From NCBI GenBank assembly GCA_029378245.1, contig JARKIF010000004.1, forward strand, positions 558,001-622,000: a DNA stretch of 64,000 nt, given 5' to 3'. This document shows, in pieces, positions 44,079 to 53,840 of this stretch. The position numbers and the translations under genes are program-made. Each line of letters starts with the position of its first letter. Position 1 is the first letter of the stretch. The notes beneath the pieces were generated by a model. That model saw only the letters and a program-made list of their open reading frames with translations, did no database searches and was not told the DNA's origin. The DNA comes from Roridomyces roridus. Lineage: Eukaryota > Basidiomycota > Agaricomycetes > Agaricales > Mycenaceae.

Positions 44079-44853
44079 TCAAGTTCCACCTGAAAGTAGT
44101 ACGCACTTCTTCTTTTGCTGCCGTTCACTAAACACCCGCTGCTGCCACTCACGATAAATCGGATTCGCCCTCATCGCCATCTCAATCTTCGGCTTATTGA
44201 CTCCTGTAGGCTTCCCCAAAAGCGTCCGGATCTGCTGACGCAAAGCGTGCCCACGCGTCTTCTTGCCCTTGCCCTCCCACCGTGGAAAATCACCGTTGTG
44301 TTCAGCCCAAATGGCGTCCAACGCCTCCGAGATATTTTCCACGAGTTTGCTGTTGGCGGGAGTCGCAGGGAGGGAAGAGACGGGTAGCATCAACGAGTGC
44401 AGGTAAAGGATAGACTTGTTTTGCTTCCAACGTAGCCAGGCTTGTACTGAACAGGCGAGTGAGCCTCCCGATTGACAAAGATAGTAGGGTCAACGCACCG
44501 CCCCCATGACCGTGGAGAAAATCAACAGTATAGAATGCGCACGCGAGAACTTCGTGGGGTATCAGCCGGTGGACGATACAATGGCACGGCCAGCACAAGT
44601 CTGCGACGGATTTCTGCTGCTGGGGCGTGAAGGGTGTTCCTTGAATCGCGGCATTCCGGACGGCGACGCGTGGAAATAGATGGTGCGAGGTGAACCTGTC
44701 TGTCTCGCAGCGGCAGAGTTGGCAGATTCCGTGTGTGCAGGAAGGCGTGTCTTTGGTCTGGGAGAGCATGCCAATCCAGGGTGGTTGAATGGCGGGTATG
44801 GAGGGGCGAGTGTCGGTGGCGGTGGCGGGGTCTGGGACAAAGGTGTCAGCCAT
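44079..44853 (-). CDS. HNH-like zinc protein (240 aa, 2 exons)
   Basis: Exon 1 44853-44499 and exon 2 44446-44079, joined by a 52-nt GT-AG intron in phase 1. Residues ~45-115 hold CQLCRCETDRFTSHHLFPR and, 30 residues on, DLCWPCHCIVHRLIPH. This gives two CxxC pairs with HH and H, as in HNH endonuclease/zinc folds (treble-clef type), followed by VQAWLRWKQNKS. Residues ~140-240 are helical and basic, ending QRVFSERQQKKKCVLL. Proteins of this layout occur widely in fungi as uncharacterised HNH-domain proteins; a nuclease activity is a family guess, not shown. It sits inside the field of tRNA-like elements. Confidence 0.7.
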
Positions 44854-45423
44854 GGCGAGAGTGGCACGGCGCGTCGGGGTGACTTTGTGGTCTGAAAGAA
44901 GTGACGCGGCGGATCAAACTTTGATAAGCGCGCCGCCTCTTTGTTATGATTCTGCTTTCTGCGGGCGTATGTCAGCTGTCGTAAGCTGATGTCGAATATA
45001 ATTAAATGTGTAGCTTGGGGAGTTGGCGTAAGTCGTAGAGACGACGGAGTGAGTTATGAGACGAAAGCGGAATTATAGTCGGTCGTTCAAGTCGTTGTAG
45101 ACTTGAAATCTCAGAATTTAGGTTCAGGAAACCCTCAATGCGAGTGACTCAACTTCAATCACACAAAGACGAGATGTCTGCGATCACTTATCCTGACCCT
45201 GACCTCGAAGCGCGGAAGCTTCAGACCCAGGGCACTGTTCCTTTAGGCACGCAGCTAGGACGCAGGTCGAATTGGCTCTTGGCTATACAGCTAAGCCGCT
45301 TCTAGCGAGGAAAGTGGGAGTAGTCTCCGAGTAGACGTTCTACGTAGTGGGATGAAAGTAAGTGTGTTGTTCGTCACATGAGAGATGACTCTCATTATAT
45401 AGTACCTACTACAGATCCTACTA

Positions 45424-45549
45424 GAACATTCCAGAGTTGATGAGAATATTCCTGTAGTGTACTGGAAGATTCCGGGACTCATAGAATGTGCTAGAACATT
45501 CGTGTAAATACCGTGAGACAGAAGAGAAGCCAGATGTTCTAGAATGTTC
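45424..45549. promoter_or_regulatory. Cluster of heat-shock-type GAAnnTTC sites
   Basis: Five GAAnnTTC units lie at 45424, 45444, 45465, 45494 and 45542. The last is part of TTCTAGAATGTTC (45537-45549), a full three-unit heat-shock element. The cluster is 570-700 bp upstream of the HNH gene start; nothing codes to its right for 1.5 kb. Confidence 0.5.
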
Positions 45550-46130
45550 CGGGCAATTCCAATGACATTCTGAACTCTGGACGTACATACTAACTAGAAT
45601 GTCCGTAATGTAAGAAAGAACTGAGTCCGATCGCGTGCGTCAGATGATCTTCAGTCACAAGTTCAAGTCGGACTTGCGTTGTGTAGTATGGCTGGACTTA
45701 TGATCCGAGGGAGTCCGAGTCACAAGTTGAATTTGAGAATATTAATGTACACAGATTTCCAAATTACACTAGAAAATCTGATATCCATAACACTCTTGCT
45801 TCGGACCATCACGTCGTCTCTGAGCTCTCCTCGCCCACTGCTTCGCCTGGCCTCAAAAGATGTCTTCGCTCACATTTGTTCTGGAAAATCGCAGGGCACG
45901 AAACTCTGTCGGAAGCCGTACTACGAATCGGCGGCTCCCCCATCTGTTGACTCTGTCTCTGCTCATGCGCCTCGTCCTTCGCTAGCTTATCTCCCTGCAT
46001 TTTTGCTCGAAATGGTTGTTCTTTGGGACCCATGACAGATCACCACATGTCTCAAGGTCTCAAAGCTTCTCATGCCTGAAAACGAGAGAATGGCCCCCCC
46101 GCACGATCCCATCCGTATTAACAGGGGAAA

Positions 46131-46149
46131 AAGAAAGAAAGAAAGAAAA
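46131..46149. repeat. AAAG microsatellite
   Basis: About five tandem AAAG units. Confidence 0.85.
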
Positions 46150-46174
46150 GATTACTCCACATCCCGTGTACGAA

Positions 46175-46205
46175 TCCACAGAGTCGGAATCGAACCGGTT
46201 TCTGA
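46175..46205 (-). pseudogene. tRNA-like T-arm remnant
   Basis: Minus strand ACCGGTTCGATTCCGAC then TCTGTGGA; the T stem pairs 3 of 5. Confidence 0.4.
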
Positions 46206-46354
46206 GTCTCTCTGGATAATCCTTGTCCCTTGGCATAGACACTACTACTTGCTTGAGGTATGACCTCTTTCAAGACCGTCAAGACCGTCTCGCCCGAACT
46301 GCAGCAACCAAAACAAGTGAGCCGAAAAAGGGAGACTGGTTTCCACTGAAACTA

Positions 46355-46431
46355 CGACCCAGCCCAGAATCGAACTGGGTCCTGCTGTCCTCCTACTTAA
46401 TTGGTGCAGTGACTCAATTCTATGTAGGGTC
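46355..46431 (-). tRNA. tRNA-like gene, identity uncertain (77 nt)
   Basis: Minus strand. The T-arm CCCAG-TTCGATT-CTGGG pairs perfectly, followed by CTGGGTC. The 5' end GACCCTA pairs with it in five of seven positions. The length of 77 nt fits an intronless tRNA, but D and anticodon stems are weak; a loop ATTAAGT would give UAA. It may be a pseudogene. Confidence 0.4.
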
Positions 46432-46596
46432 CAATACCAGCCATCGCTCGCTAGTGAGGCCTGAAGGGTAAGCTGATCTACGGCCTGGCGACACGCCCAG
46501 GTGACAGTCGGCTAGATTCTGCATATGCCGGGGTTACCGAGTCGGCACCAGTTTTTTCGAGGAAGTAAAATTGATACGCAAGACGTTTGCCTATAG

Positions 46597-46670
46597 GCCT
46601 GGCCCGGAATCGAACTGAGACGCGCGCCTTGGCCAAGGGATGCGTAAGGTGAACCCTTCATCGCCAGGGC
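46597..46670 (-). pseudogene. tRNA-like element (74 nt)
   Basis: Minus strand. GCCCTGG at the 5' side pairs mostly with the 3' CCAGGC strand, and TTCGATTCCGGG marks the T-arm. An inner palindrome CCTTGGCCAAGG replaces a normal anticodon arm. Confidence 0.4.
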
Positions 46671-47079
46671 TTGAAAGGTATTTATCTCTGCGCAGTCCGC
46701 CGACGGGACGGCAAACTGATCAAAACCTGATAACGCGGTAATGCTTCATCACTTCCCACGGTTGAAAACCGATAGACATCCAAGTCTCGAAGGGAAGCCT
46801 ATCAAAACGGCGGATCAGCGCAGGTCCAGACCCGCCAGGCGCGATTGTTGGCTGGCCCCACCTCCTACGCCGCCCTGGTGCACATGGTTTCCAGATTCAA
46901 ATATAGCGGATGGCCGCCCGACTGAGCCACATTGATAATCTCGGGGTGGTTACAGAGGTGCTAGGCCCTCGCGTAGATTTAGTGAAGTTAGTTTGAACGC
47001 GCCTGTAACTCCCTCGAGTGCCGGAGGCGAGGTGGCTCTTTGACTTTGTGACCGCGGACGCGAGTCTGGTCCGTATAAC
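46671..47079. other. Intergenic before the oxidase gene
   Basis: No gene supported. A minus-strand TGGCTCAGTCGGGCGG at about 46914-46929 looks like a tRNA A-box/D-arm, but it has no matching T-arm or acceptor stem. Confidence 0.5.
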
Positions 47080-47085
47080 TATAAG
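47080..47085 (+). promoter_or_regulatory. TATA-like box of the oxidase gene
   Basis: TATAAG 44 bp before the ATG at 47124. Confidence 0.5.
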
Positions 47086-47123
47086 TATGGACCTGCTCCT
47101 CACTTCAAGCCCCTCAGAACACA

Positions 47124-49430
47124 ATGGTGTTCCTCTCCTCGACGTGGCTCATCCTCGCTCTATACACTCTGACCACTTCCGCCGCGTCGGTCGCGACGAT
47201 CCCACAATCAGCCTGGACGCAACTCAACAGCACCGTCGGCGGTCGTCTCGTCCGAGGCATTCCCTACGCGCGCCCGTGTTTTGCCCGCGTCGGCCCGGGG
47301 GTTAGTGGGTCGAAGAATGGGGCGGCGTGTGCGGTCGTACAGGCGGATTATGTCAATAATCGTGCGTCTCTTCTCTGACTTTACGTCCTTGACGTTGAAA
47401 ACGGCATGCAGTCGACCTGACAGCGCAATTCGGCACCTACATCAACACCCAATGGGAGACATGCCAAAGTACAAACGAAAAATGCTTGCTCGACTACAAG
47501 AATTCGACCAACCCTGTACCAATGGAGGGTGTGTGTAGTCAAGGCAGTATACCTGATTACGGGGTACGTGGCTGCTCGTCTTTCCTCAAATGAATGTCTG
47601 GATTGCTTCCCCAGATCAACGTGGTCAACCCCTCCGACGTCACAGCAGGTTTCCAATTCTCCAAAAAATGGGGCATCCCTGTCGTCGTCAAGAACACCGG
47701 GCACGATTACAAAGGCCACAGTGGAGGGCCTGGCACGCTCGCCATCTGGGTCGGCAACATCAAAGGCATCACACACAACCCGGTCTTCATACCCACCGGC
47801 TGTCCGAAATCGACGACGCCCAAGAACGGGGTCACATTTGGCGCGGGCGTCGTGTACAACGACTTGGTCAACTTTGCGGATGCGAACAAGTTGACGATCC
47901 CAGCGGGCGGGGATGTCAGCGTCGGTCCGGCGGGCGGGTATCCGCAGGGTGGGGGACATGGGATGCTTTCCAATGTGTTTGGGTTGGCTGCTGATCGGGT
48001 CGTGCGTTTTTTGATTTTCTCAGTGTATGATAATTTCAACACACTGCCCACAGCTCGAAATGGAAGTAGTCACCCCCCGTGGGGACCACCTCATCGCAAA
48101 CGAGTGCCAGAATACGGACCTCTTCTGGGCGATGCGCGGTGGCGGCGGCGGAACGTTTGGTGTGGTGCTCAAGCTGACCAGTCTGGCTTTCCCTGCGACG
48201 CAGGTCAACGCGTGAGTCCTGGCGACCTATCTCTCTGAATTTCTCTGCTTAAAGAGAAATAGAGTGTTTGGGACCGTGGACCCGACAGTTCCGGGAAATC
48301 TACTCAAGTTCTTCCAGTTCATGACCGACAATGCGTTGGATTATGCCAAGCAGGGTGTGTTTCTTTGCCCATTTCCTGTGTGTGCTAATGCAAATTTGAA
48401 CAGGATGGGGGTATTAGATCCTAACGTCAACTAGACTCGAGTCTGACTACGTGAGACTAGGTATTACCTCTACCCTTCCCTCCCCGGCATCGCATTGGCC
48501 AACACGATCCTCTCCCCCGCCGAGGCCAAAGCTTCTATGGCCCCTCTCATGAATCTGTTGATGCACAACATGACTGGAAGCACCTGGGAGATGACACTGG
48601 AGCCGAATTACAAGACCTATTATCCCAAATATGTTACCAGGGTTCCCGTGGTGCGTCTCCCTCTGAATCTGCTCCGATGGTTCGTTCCAAACGCTCACAA
48701 AATCAGCCAAACGGCTTCGCTATGACCACCGCTTCCCGTCTCATCCCCGTCTCAGTGTTTGAATCAGCGAGCCAGCGCGCACAGCTCGCACAGGCGATGA
48801 CTTCAATCAAAGATGAAGCACCCGTGGCGATTGCATTCGGCGTTGCGCCGTTTTATCACGGAAATAACCACGACACGAGCGTCTCCCCGGCGTGGTATGA
48901 TTCATTGTGGCATGTGCGTTGTCCCTCCACGCTAATAGTATGAACGGGAAACTGAAACTGGCCTTCAGCTGGCGGTCGCCGATACCTGGAACTACGACGC
49001 CGACACGAAAGATTTGACGGAGATCTACAGCAACCTCTCCACTGCGATTGATCCCTTTAGGAAGCTTGCGCCAAATTCGGGCGCGTATTTGAACGAGGCG
49101 GATGTCTATGAGCCGGATTGGCAGCGTGCGCCCATCTTCCCTTCCTCAGGTGCTGACCCTGAGAGCTGCAGAATCATTCTGGGGTGAAAACTACCCGCGT
49201 CTGTTGTCCATCAAGAACAAATAGTACGTGCCGAGCAGAAGTCCCACGGTTCGATTTTGAGTAGTTGATTTCTGTGTAGCGATCCGGACCATTTGCTGGA
49301 TTGTTGGCAATGCGGTGAGCGTGCCTACGTTCCTTCTTAATACTTGTTTACTGACTGGTCTTGTCCAGTTGGATGGCTTGGGCCGAAGGATGATAGATAC
49401 AAGTGTTATATTCACATCGAGGGGTATTGA
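47124..49430 (+). CDS. Secreted FAD-linked oxidase, VAO/BBE-like (578 aa, 12 exons)
   Basis: Exons 47124-47361, 47412-47563, 47615-48001, 48054-48211, 48263-48354, 48404-48410, 48461-48650, 48707-48913, 48969-49125, 49172-49223, 49280-49314 and 49369-49430, one open frame. Residues 1-20 are a signal peptide (FLSSTWLILALYTLTTSA). The FAD-binding PCMH domain contains VVVKNTGHDYKGHS, whose His is the usual covalent FAD site, plus GAGVVYNDL, SVGPAGGYPQGGGHG and FWAMRGGGGGTFGVV. The C-terminal BBE-like end reads ESFWGENYPRLLSIKNKYDP then DCWQCVGW. The family oxidises alcohols, sugars or alkaloids; the substrate is unknown. A 7-nt microexon (48404-48410) is needed because of the odd intron that follows it. 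Confidence 0.87.
48411..48460 (+). other. 50-nt intron flanked by a 7-bp direct repeat
   Basis: The intron GTATTAGATC...GAGACTAG is bounded by GGTATTA at 48410-48416 and again at 48460-48466. Without it the exon reads straight through GWGYYLYPSLPG; with it retained there is an immediate TAG. It looks like an insertion with a target duplication that is spliced out. Confidence 0.6.
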
Positions 49431-49519
49431 GGGAACTTGGAGATATAGGAAACAGAATGAAGTGTATTTGTCACGATGTGAGCAATTAAAGTATTCAGAG
49501 CCGCTGTGGGAGGTAGAAA

Positions 49520-49613
49520 GACCTGCAAGTGAATGGCTTCACACCTGCAAAAAGTAGCAGGATATATGTAGGCAGTTTGAAGCGGAGTCCCGGTTCGATT
49601 CCGGGGTGGGTCG
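49520..49613 (+). tRNA. tRNA-like gene, identity uncertain (94 nt)
   Basis: Plus strand. Acceptor GACCTGC/GTGGGTC pairs in all seven positions with two wobbles. D-arm GTG-AATGGCTT-CAC, anticodon-arm candidate CCTGC-8 nt-GCAGG, then about 27 nt, then a perfect T-arm CCCGG-TTCGATT-CCGGG. Structurally the best of the set, but the 8-nt loop has no clear anticodon. It starts 90 bp after the oxidase stop. Confidence 0.45.
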
Positions 49614-49751
49614 TGCGTTAAATGGGATGGTATCGGATCTTTTTGTTGTAAAATTGTACATACTCCACACTCGCAACTTCATACAAAGCAAGTAAGTACA
49701 TGAGCACCCGCTGATCAAACCACATTCTAATCTTCGAACTGCCTGATGCAG

Positions 49752-49778
49752 CTGCTGGTTCGATTCCAGCGTGGGTCT
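49752..49778 (+). pseudogene. tRNA-like T-arm remnant
   Basis: GCTGG-TTCGATT-CCAGC, a perfect T stem, followed by GTGGGTCT, the acceptor strand shared with the 49520 element. The 5' half is not recognisable. Confidence 0.5.
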
Positions 49779-49850
49779 TAAGCAGCTGGCGAGCACCTTC
49801 TCTTTTGCTTCTACCTGAAAGTTCGGTACTTGCGAGACTAGGTACTCGCT

Positions 49851-49945
49851 GAACAGTGCACCAACAAAGAGAAATGTACTCGCATTTGGCAAATGCCGAG
49901 TGTCCGACCCGGAGCCACTCTGCGGTTCGATTCCGGGGTGGTTCA
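49851..49945 (+). pseudogene. tRNA-like element (95 nt)
   Basis: GAACAGT pairs imperfectly with GTGGTTC at the end. A strong hairpin ACTCGCATTTGGCAAATGCCGAGT lies in the middle, and TGCGGTTCGATTCCGGG marks the T-arm. The loop TTGGCAA would give a GGC anticodon, but the D-arm is not normal. Confidence 0.4.
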
Positions 49946-52500
49946 TGATCGTGCACTATACCAGTTTTTTTACATTACTACTTTAATTCTTCCATGACGT
50001 GCTTCCGGATGCCAGAAGAGAGCCCAGTACAAGACATGCCCTCACGATGTTAGCCCAGAAATCATTTGGTGCTTCAAACGTTAACGTTCAACCCACGCAT
50101 GGTCATCCATGCAGGTTGTTTTTTGCAGAGCTGAGCCGCCGATAGTATTCATATCGCGGATTCTGGAGGTATATATGCTCTAATTCGCCAACACTGTTTC
50201 TTTGTGACGGTGAGTAATAGCTATTCAGCAAGTTGAGCGGCTGCCGACGGCTCGGTGATGGCGGCAAAGCGATGTGATCGCATCATGTGTATGCGACAAA
50301 CCCGTGACTCTCTCTTCACAAACCACTACGTCGTCGCCGCGGAGGTTCTTCCGACGTCGGAGTTGGGGCCGCGACCTGGCCTGTATTCTAGATTCACTGG
50401 ATCGCCCAAACTGCAACTCTCTCTGCCGTCTTGTTCTTCCACATCTGCGACTCCGAGCACCGCAAAAGAAACGCGTCGCTCATGACATCATGCCTCATGT
50501 ACCCGCCGACCAACCCAACTCCGGAGCTTCCCCGGCGCCCGCCCATTTTGCTCTGCGCCTTCTTCTTCGAGTCGTGGCCTGAATGGAAGAACCTGTGTTA
50601 CCTGTCTGTGTTCTGAACCCGAACGATACCCCCATCTGCTCCGCGGGATTCTGATTGGCCTCGAATGCCTTTCCCGAGACGAAGGATCCCAGGGCCACGG
50701 TCGGATTGGGATTGAAACTCGACCTTTGTCCCTTCCCGTTTGAAAACTAGCAAGTACTCGCATTAGACTCGCTCTCACCGCACCGAAAACCAGCCAGGAA
50801 ATACCTACTACGCCACGAGATGGTTAAAAGCTGTTTCTACACTCCGCCGACTCGGACTCGCTCGCTGGAAATGCTCAGAAGCTCGGCCTCACTCGCTCCA
50901 GGCCGATCTCCGTTCCCTCCGGCTCCGGCGTACTGGGTTGAGTGAAAGTATTCCCACTCCACAACCACGCAGATATCAAGATCCCGCCCCTTGACATCGT
51001 ACCTGCCTCCCGCGCTCGCAATCGGACTCAGTCTGACTGGCTATAGATAATGGCGACTAGACCCGGGGCGCCCTGATTCGTTAGGCTTTAGCTGGAGCGG
51101 TCAACCTCGAGGTCTCGGCCTTCGAAACGATCCGGCAGCGCTCATCCGCCGGTGTGGTCTTTCAGAAGCTTTATCCGCCGACGAATCCCACACTGGAAAA
51201 ACCCCATCTATCTGCAGAAGAACAAGCGGTGGGAAAGAGATGTCACGGACTTCTACCGGCTTATTTCTGCCGGCTTCCTGCTATGAACTTTGTTGTTCTT
51301 GTTCTTGGTTGGACGCCTTGTTCATGTTCACGTTCGTCGAAATCGGACTTCGACTCGGCGGCGTTTTGCAATTTTTGGCAAGATACCCGCCTATTCCGAC
51401 GCACACGGCTGACTGTTGGCCGAACACTCTGGAATTTCTGTTCTGTTTATGTTATCGAGGAAAGGTGCTGACTGTTCTCCGGTATTATGGAATATGGAAG
51501 CAGCACCCCGGTTCGACTGGGATTTTACGCGGTTCCTCGAAGGTCGGATAAACGGATAAACGATAAAATCTCCAAGAAAATTTGCGCTGATAGCAAATTA
51601 TACCACTCTGGCGTACAACTATGCAACAAAACCCGCAGAAATGGACGCACCGGCGGTCTCGCGCTGCCTGAGCGATGGATGGGCGCTCGTAAGTCCGACG
51701 CTAATTCTTGATTTCTGACCTACTAACTCCCAGATTCTGTTGGGGTTCATGGATCTCCTCATGAACGATACCAGTCGAACAAGCGATAAAGCGGCGATGG
51801 GTTCTGATGGTTCTTGAACTGTACAAAATTCTCACCCGGCGCGGGGCTTCTCGGACGAGACAATGAAAGACCTACCTCCACGTTCGTCTGTCCTATCTAC
51901 CGACGTCGCGCATCGCCGGCCTTTGTATCTCCAAAGAGAGCTCCTACACAAATATAGTGAGCTGTGATTCCTTTTCTTGTGACATTCAACTATCAAGAAA
52001 ATGACCATGCGGGTAGGGGGTTGCCGGCGATGGCTCCCCTCTCGGCAGCTAGCCTCTGTCATTCCGGCTCAAGATCGTTAATGGAATTTCATGGGGTTTC
52101 AAGGTCGGAGTCTCTGGGTCGGCGCGACCGACAGACATACTATCATACAGACAGAGTCCAGACCGGCGCATCATATCTATCATTCTTGTTTCTCCGCAAT
52201 CAACGTTGTTTCAACTGATGCTGACTCTCTCCGTCGGATTGATGGAGCGGTCTAGGCCTCCGACTTGAACAGCCAAGGCGGAATGCATCCTGCCACTAAC
52301 CTGTTCGACTGGATCCTGATAGATTGCATTGCATTCCAGTGGACCATGTGGATTTATATTCCTGTGGCAACCTGTCGGTCGCTCGGACAATTGCGGCGGT
52401 CTGTCCCAACTTGGATGAATGATTCCAATGTTTCGAGCGCAGATCACACAGGTAAGTACAGCGTGGGTGTTTTTTAATTTCGAATGTCAACGGGCCTTCT
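49946..52500. other. Gene-poor stretch, nothing supported
   Basis: Short open frames in all phases and no splice chain or domain that I recognise. Confidence 0.5.
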
Positions 52501-52760
52501 TCCGAGCTGACATACGGCTGCGGGTCTGGACTGGTGGGGTATCCCGATAGCTACAGGTGACCGCTGAGTGCGACAAGCTCTGCCCCAAACCCTAACTATG
52601 TTGACTGAGCATCTGCAACTGGTGAGGGTTGCGGCCTTTTCCGAGCTGACATACGGCTGTGGGGCCGGACTGGTGGGGTGTCCCGCTACACGGTGGCCGC
52701 TGGGGGCGACCCAAGCCCTAAATAATGCTGATTGAGCATCTGCACTTGGTGAGGGTTGGC
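52501..52760 (+). repeat. Diverged tandem duplication, unit ~120-140 bp
   Basis: Copy 1 at 52501-52639 and copy 2 at 52640-52760 share CCGAGCTGACATACGGCTG, GGACTGGTGGGGT, GAGCATCTGCA and TGGTGAGGGTT in the same order. Confidence 0.8.
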
Positions 52761-53290
52761 AGGGAAGTGCAATTCAAGTCAGTTCCAGGAACTTTGTCTA
52801 GGCCTAGGCACCGACGTACCTCACACAATCGGCGGAAGAATAACAGCCGAAACAGGCTCAAAAATTCTGTGCGTCTCGCTTGTGTGGACATTCTCTTGCG
52901 AGGTACTTATAAATGTTATCTCGTAGCCGCGCCTACAAATCCGGACCTGTACCTATGTCATTGTCCGAGTCAACCCGGTGATTTTCGTCTGCGGTAAACA
53001 TATTTACTCACAGCAGTGCAGTCTAATGTCGCCGGTGGAGTCGCCGGTGAAGTCACCGTGGAGAGAAGGTGGCTAGGATTCTGCATTCAAGAAAAGACGC
53101 AAGTACAAGAAAAGATGCAAGTACATAGAAGGCCGTATGGCCGGGTGGGATTCACTGAGACTCGGAATGCAGTTCTCTTGACGGGCTCCTTGGGCGCGCG
53201 TGGTATGAAAATGCATGTGCACGTCTCGTTTCAACATGCGTTTGCGTTCATGTTTGTATAGGGAGTTAGTCGTAGCCTGGGATGAAAATC

Positions 53291-53840
53291 CGGTAGCCCT
53301 TGCCGACAGCCATATGCATGGGCGCGCAATCCTTCTGTCTGTTCCCAGCTGAACTCAGGGATAATCGAGTTTATTTTCGCTCATCGGTACGCTCCCAAGT
53401 TCAGGTTGATCATGAACCGAAAACAGTACTGGTCGCTCGGATAATTACGTCCCTTGGGTGCAATTCCCCCACTCCACTCCACTCCATTTCATTCCAACAC
53501 CCCTGCCTGCGGCCTGCCTGTTCAGAGGTTGGAGTGGGCAAGTTGCGACCAGATGCTGTTGATCATGAACATTTTCAGCCATGTCCGGTAGCCCTTGTCG
53601 ACGACCATGAGCGCGCATTTCGTCCGTCTGTTTCTTCCGCTCATCGGTATGCCCCCTTTCAGTCTGGCCTTCGAACCGAAAAAGGTACTCGTCGCTGGGA
53701 TACATATACCATCCGAGGTCCTAGCATGAGTGGATGCAATCCCACTCCACTCCATTTCATTTCATTCCAGCACGCCTGCCTGCGGCCTGCCCTGGAGTCT
53801 GACTCGGAGGTTGGAGTGGGTTGCAATCGGATGCTGTTGG
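53291..53840 (+). repeat. Diverged tandem duplication, unit ~294 bp
   Basis: Copy 1 from 53291 and copy 2 from 53585 share CCGGTAGCCCTTG, CGCTCATCGGTA, GAACCGAAAA, CCACTCCACTCCATTTCATT, CTGCCTGCGGCCTGCC and GATGCTGTTG. A 236-codon frame (53300-54010) runs through both copies but reads their repeats differently, so it is not a gene. Confidence 0.8.

Noticed and set aside
46530..46560. GGTTACCGAGTCGGCACC-like string resembling a guide-RNA scaffold tail
   Set aside because: Short chance similarity in a fungal spacer. No repeats, no Cas genes, no array.
46905..46960. tRNA A-box-like TGGCTCAGTCGGG on the minus strand
   Set aside because: No T-loop TTCRA, no pairing acceptor strand within tRNA distance.
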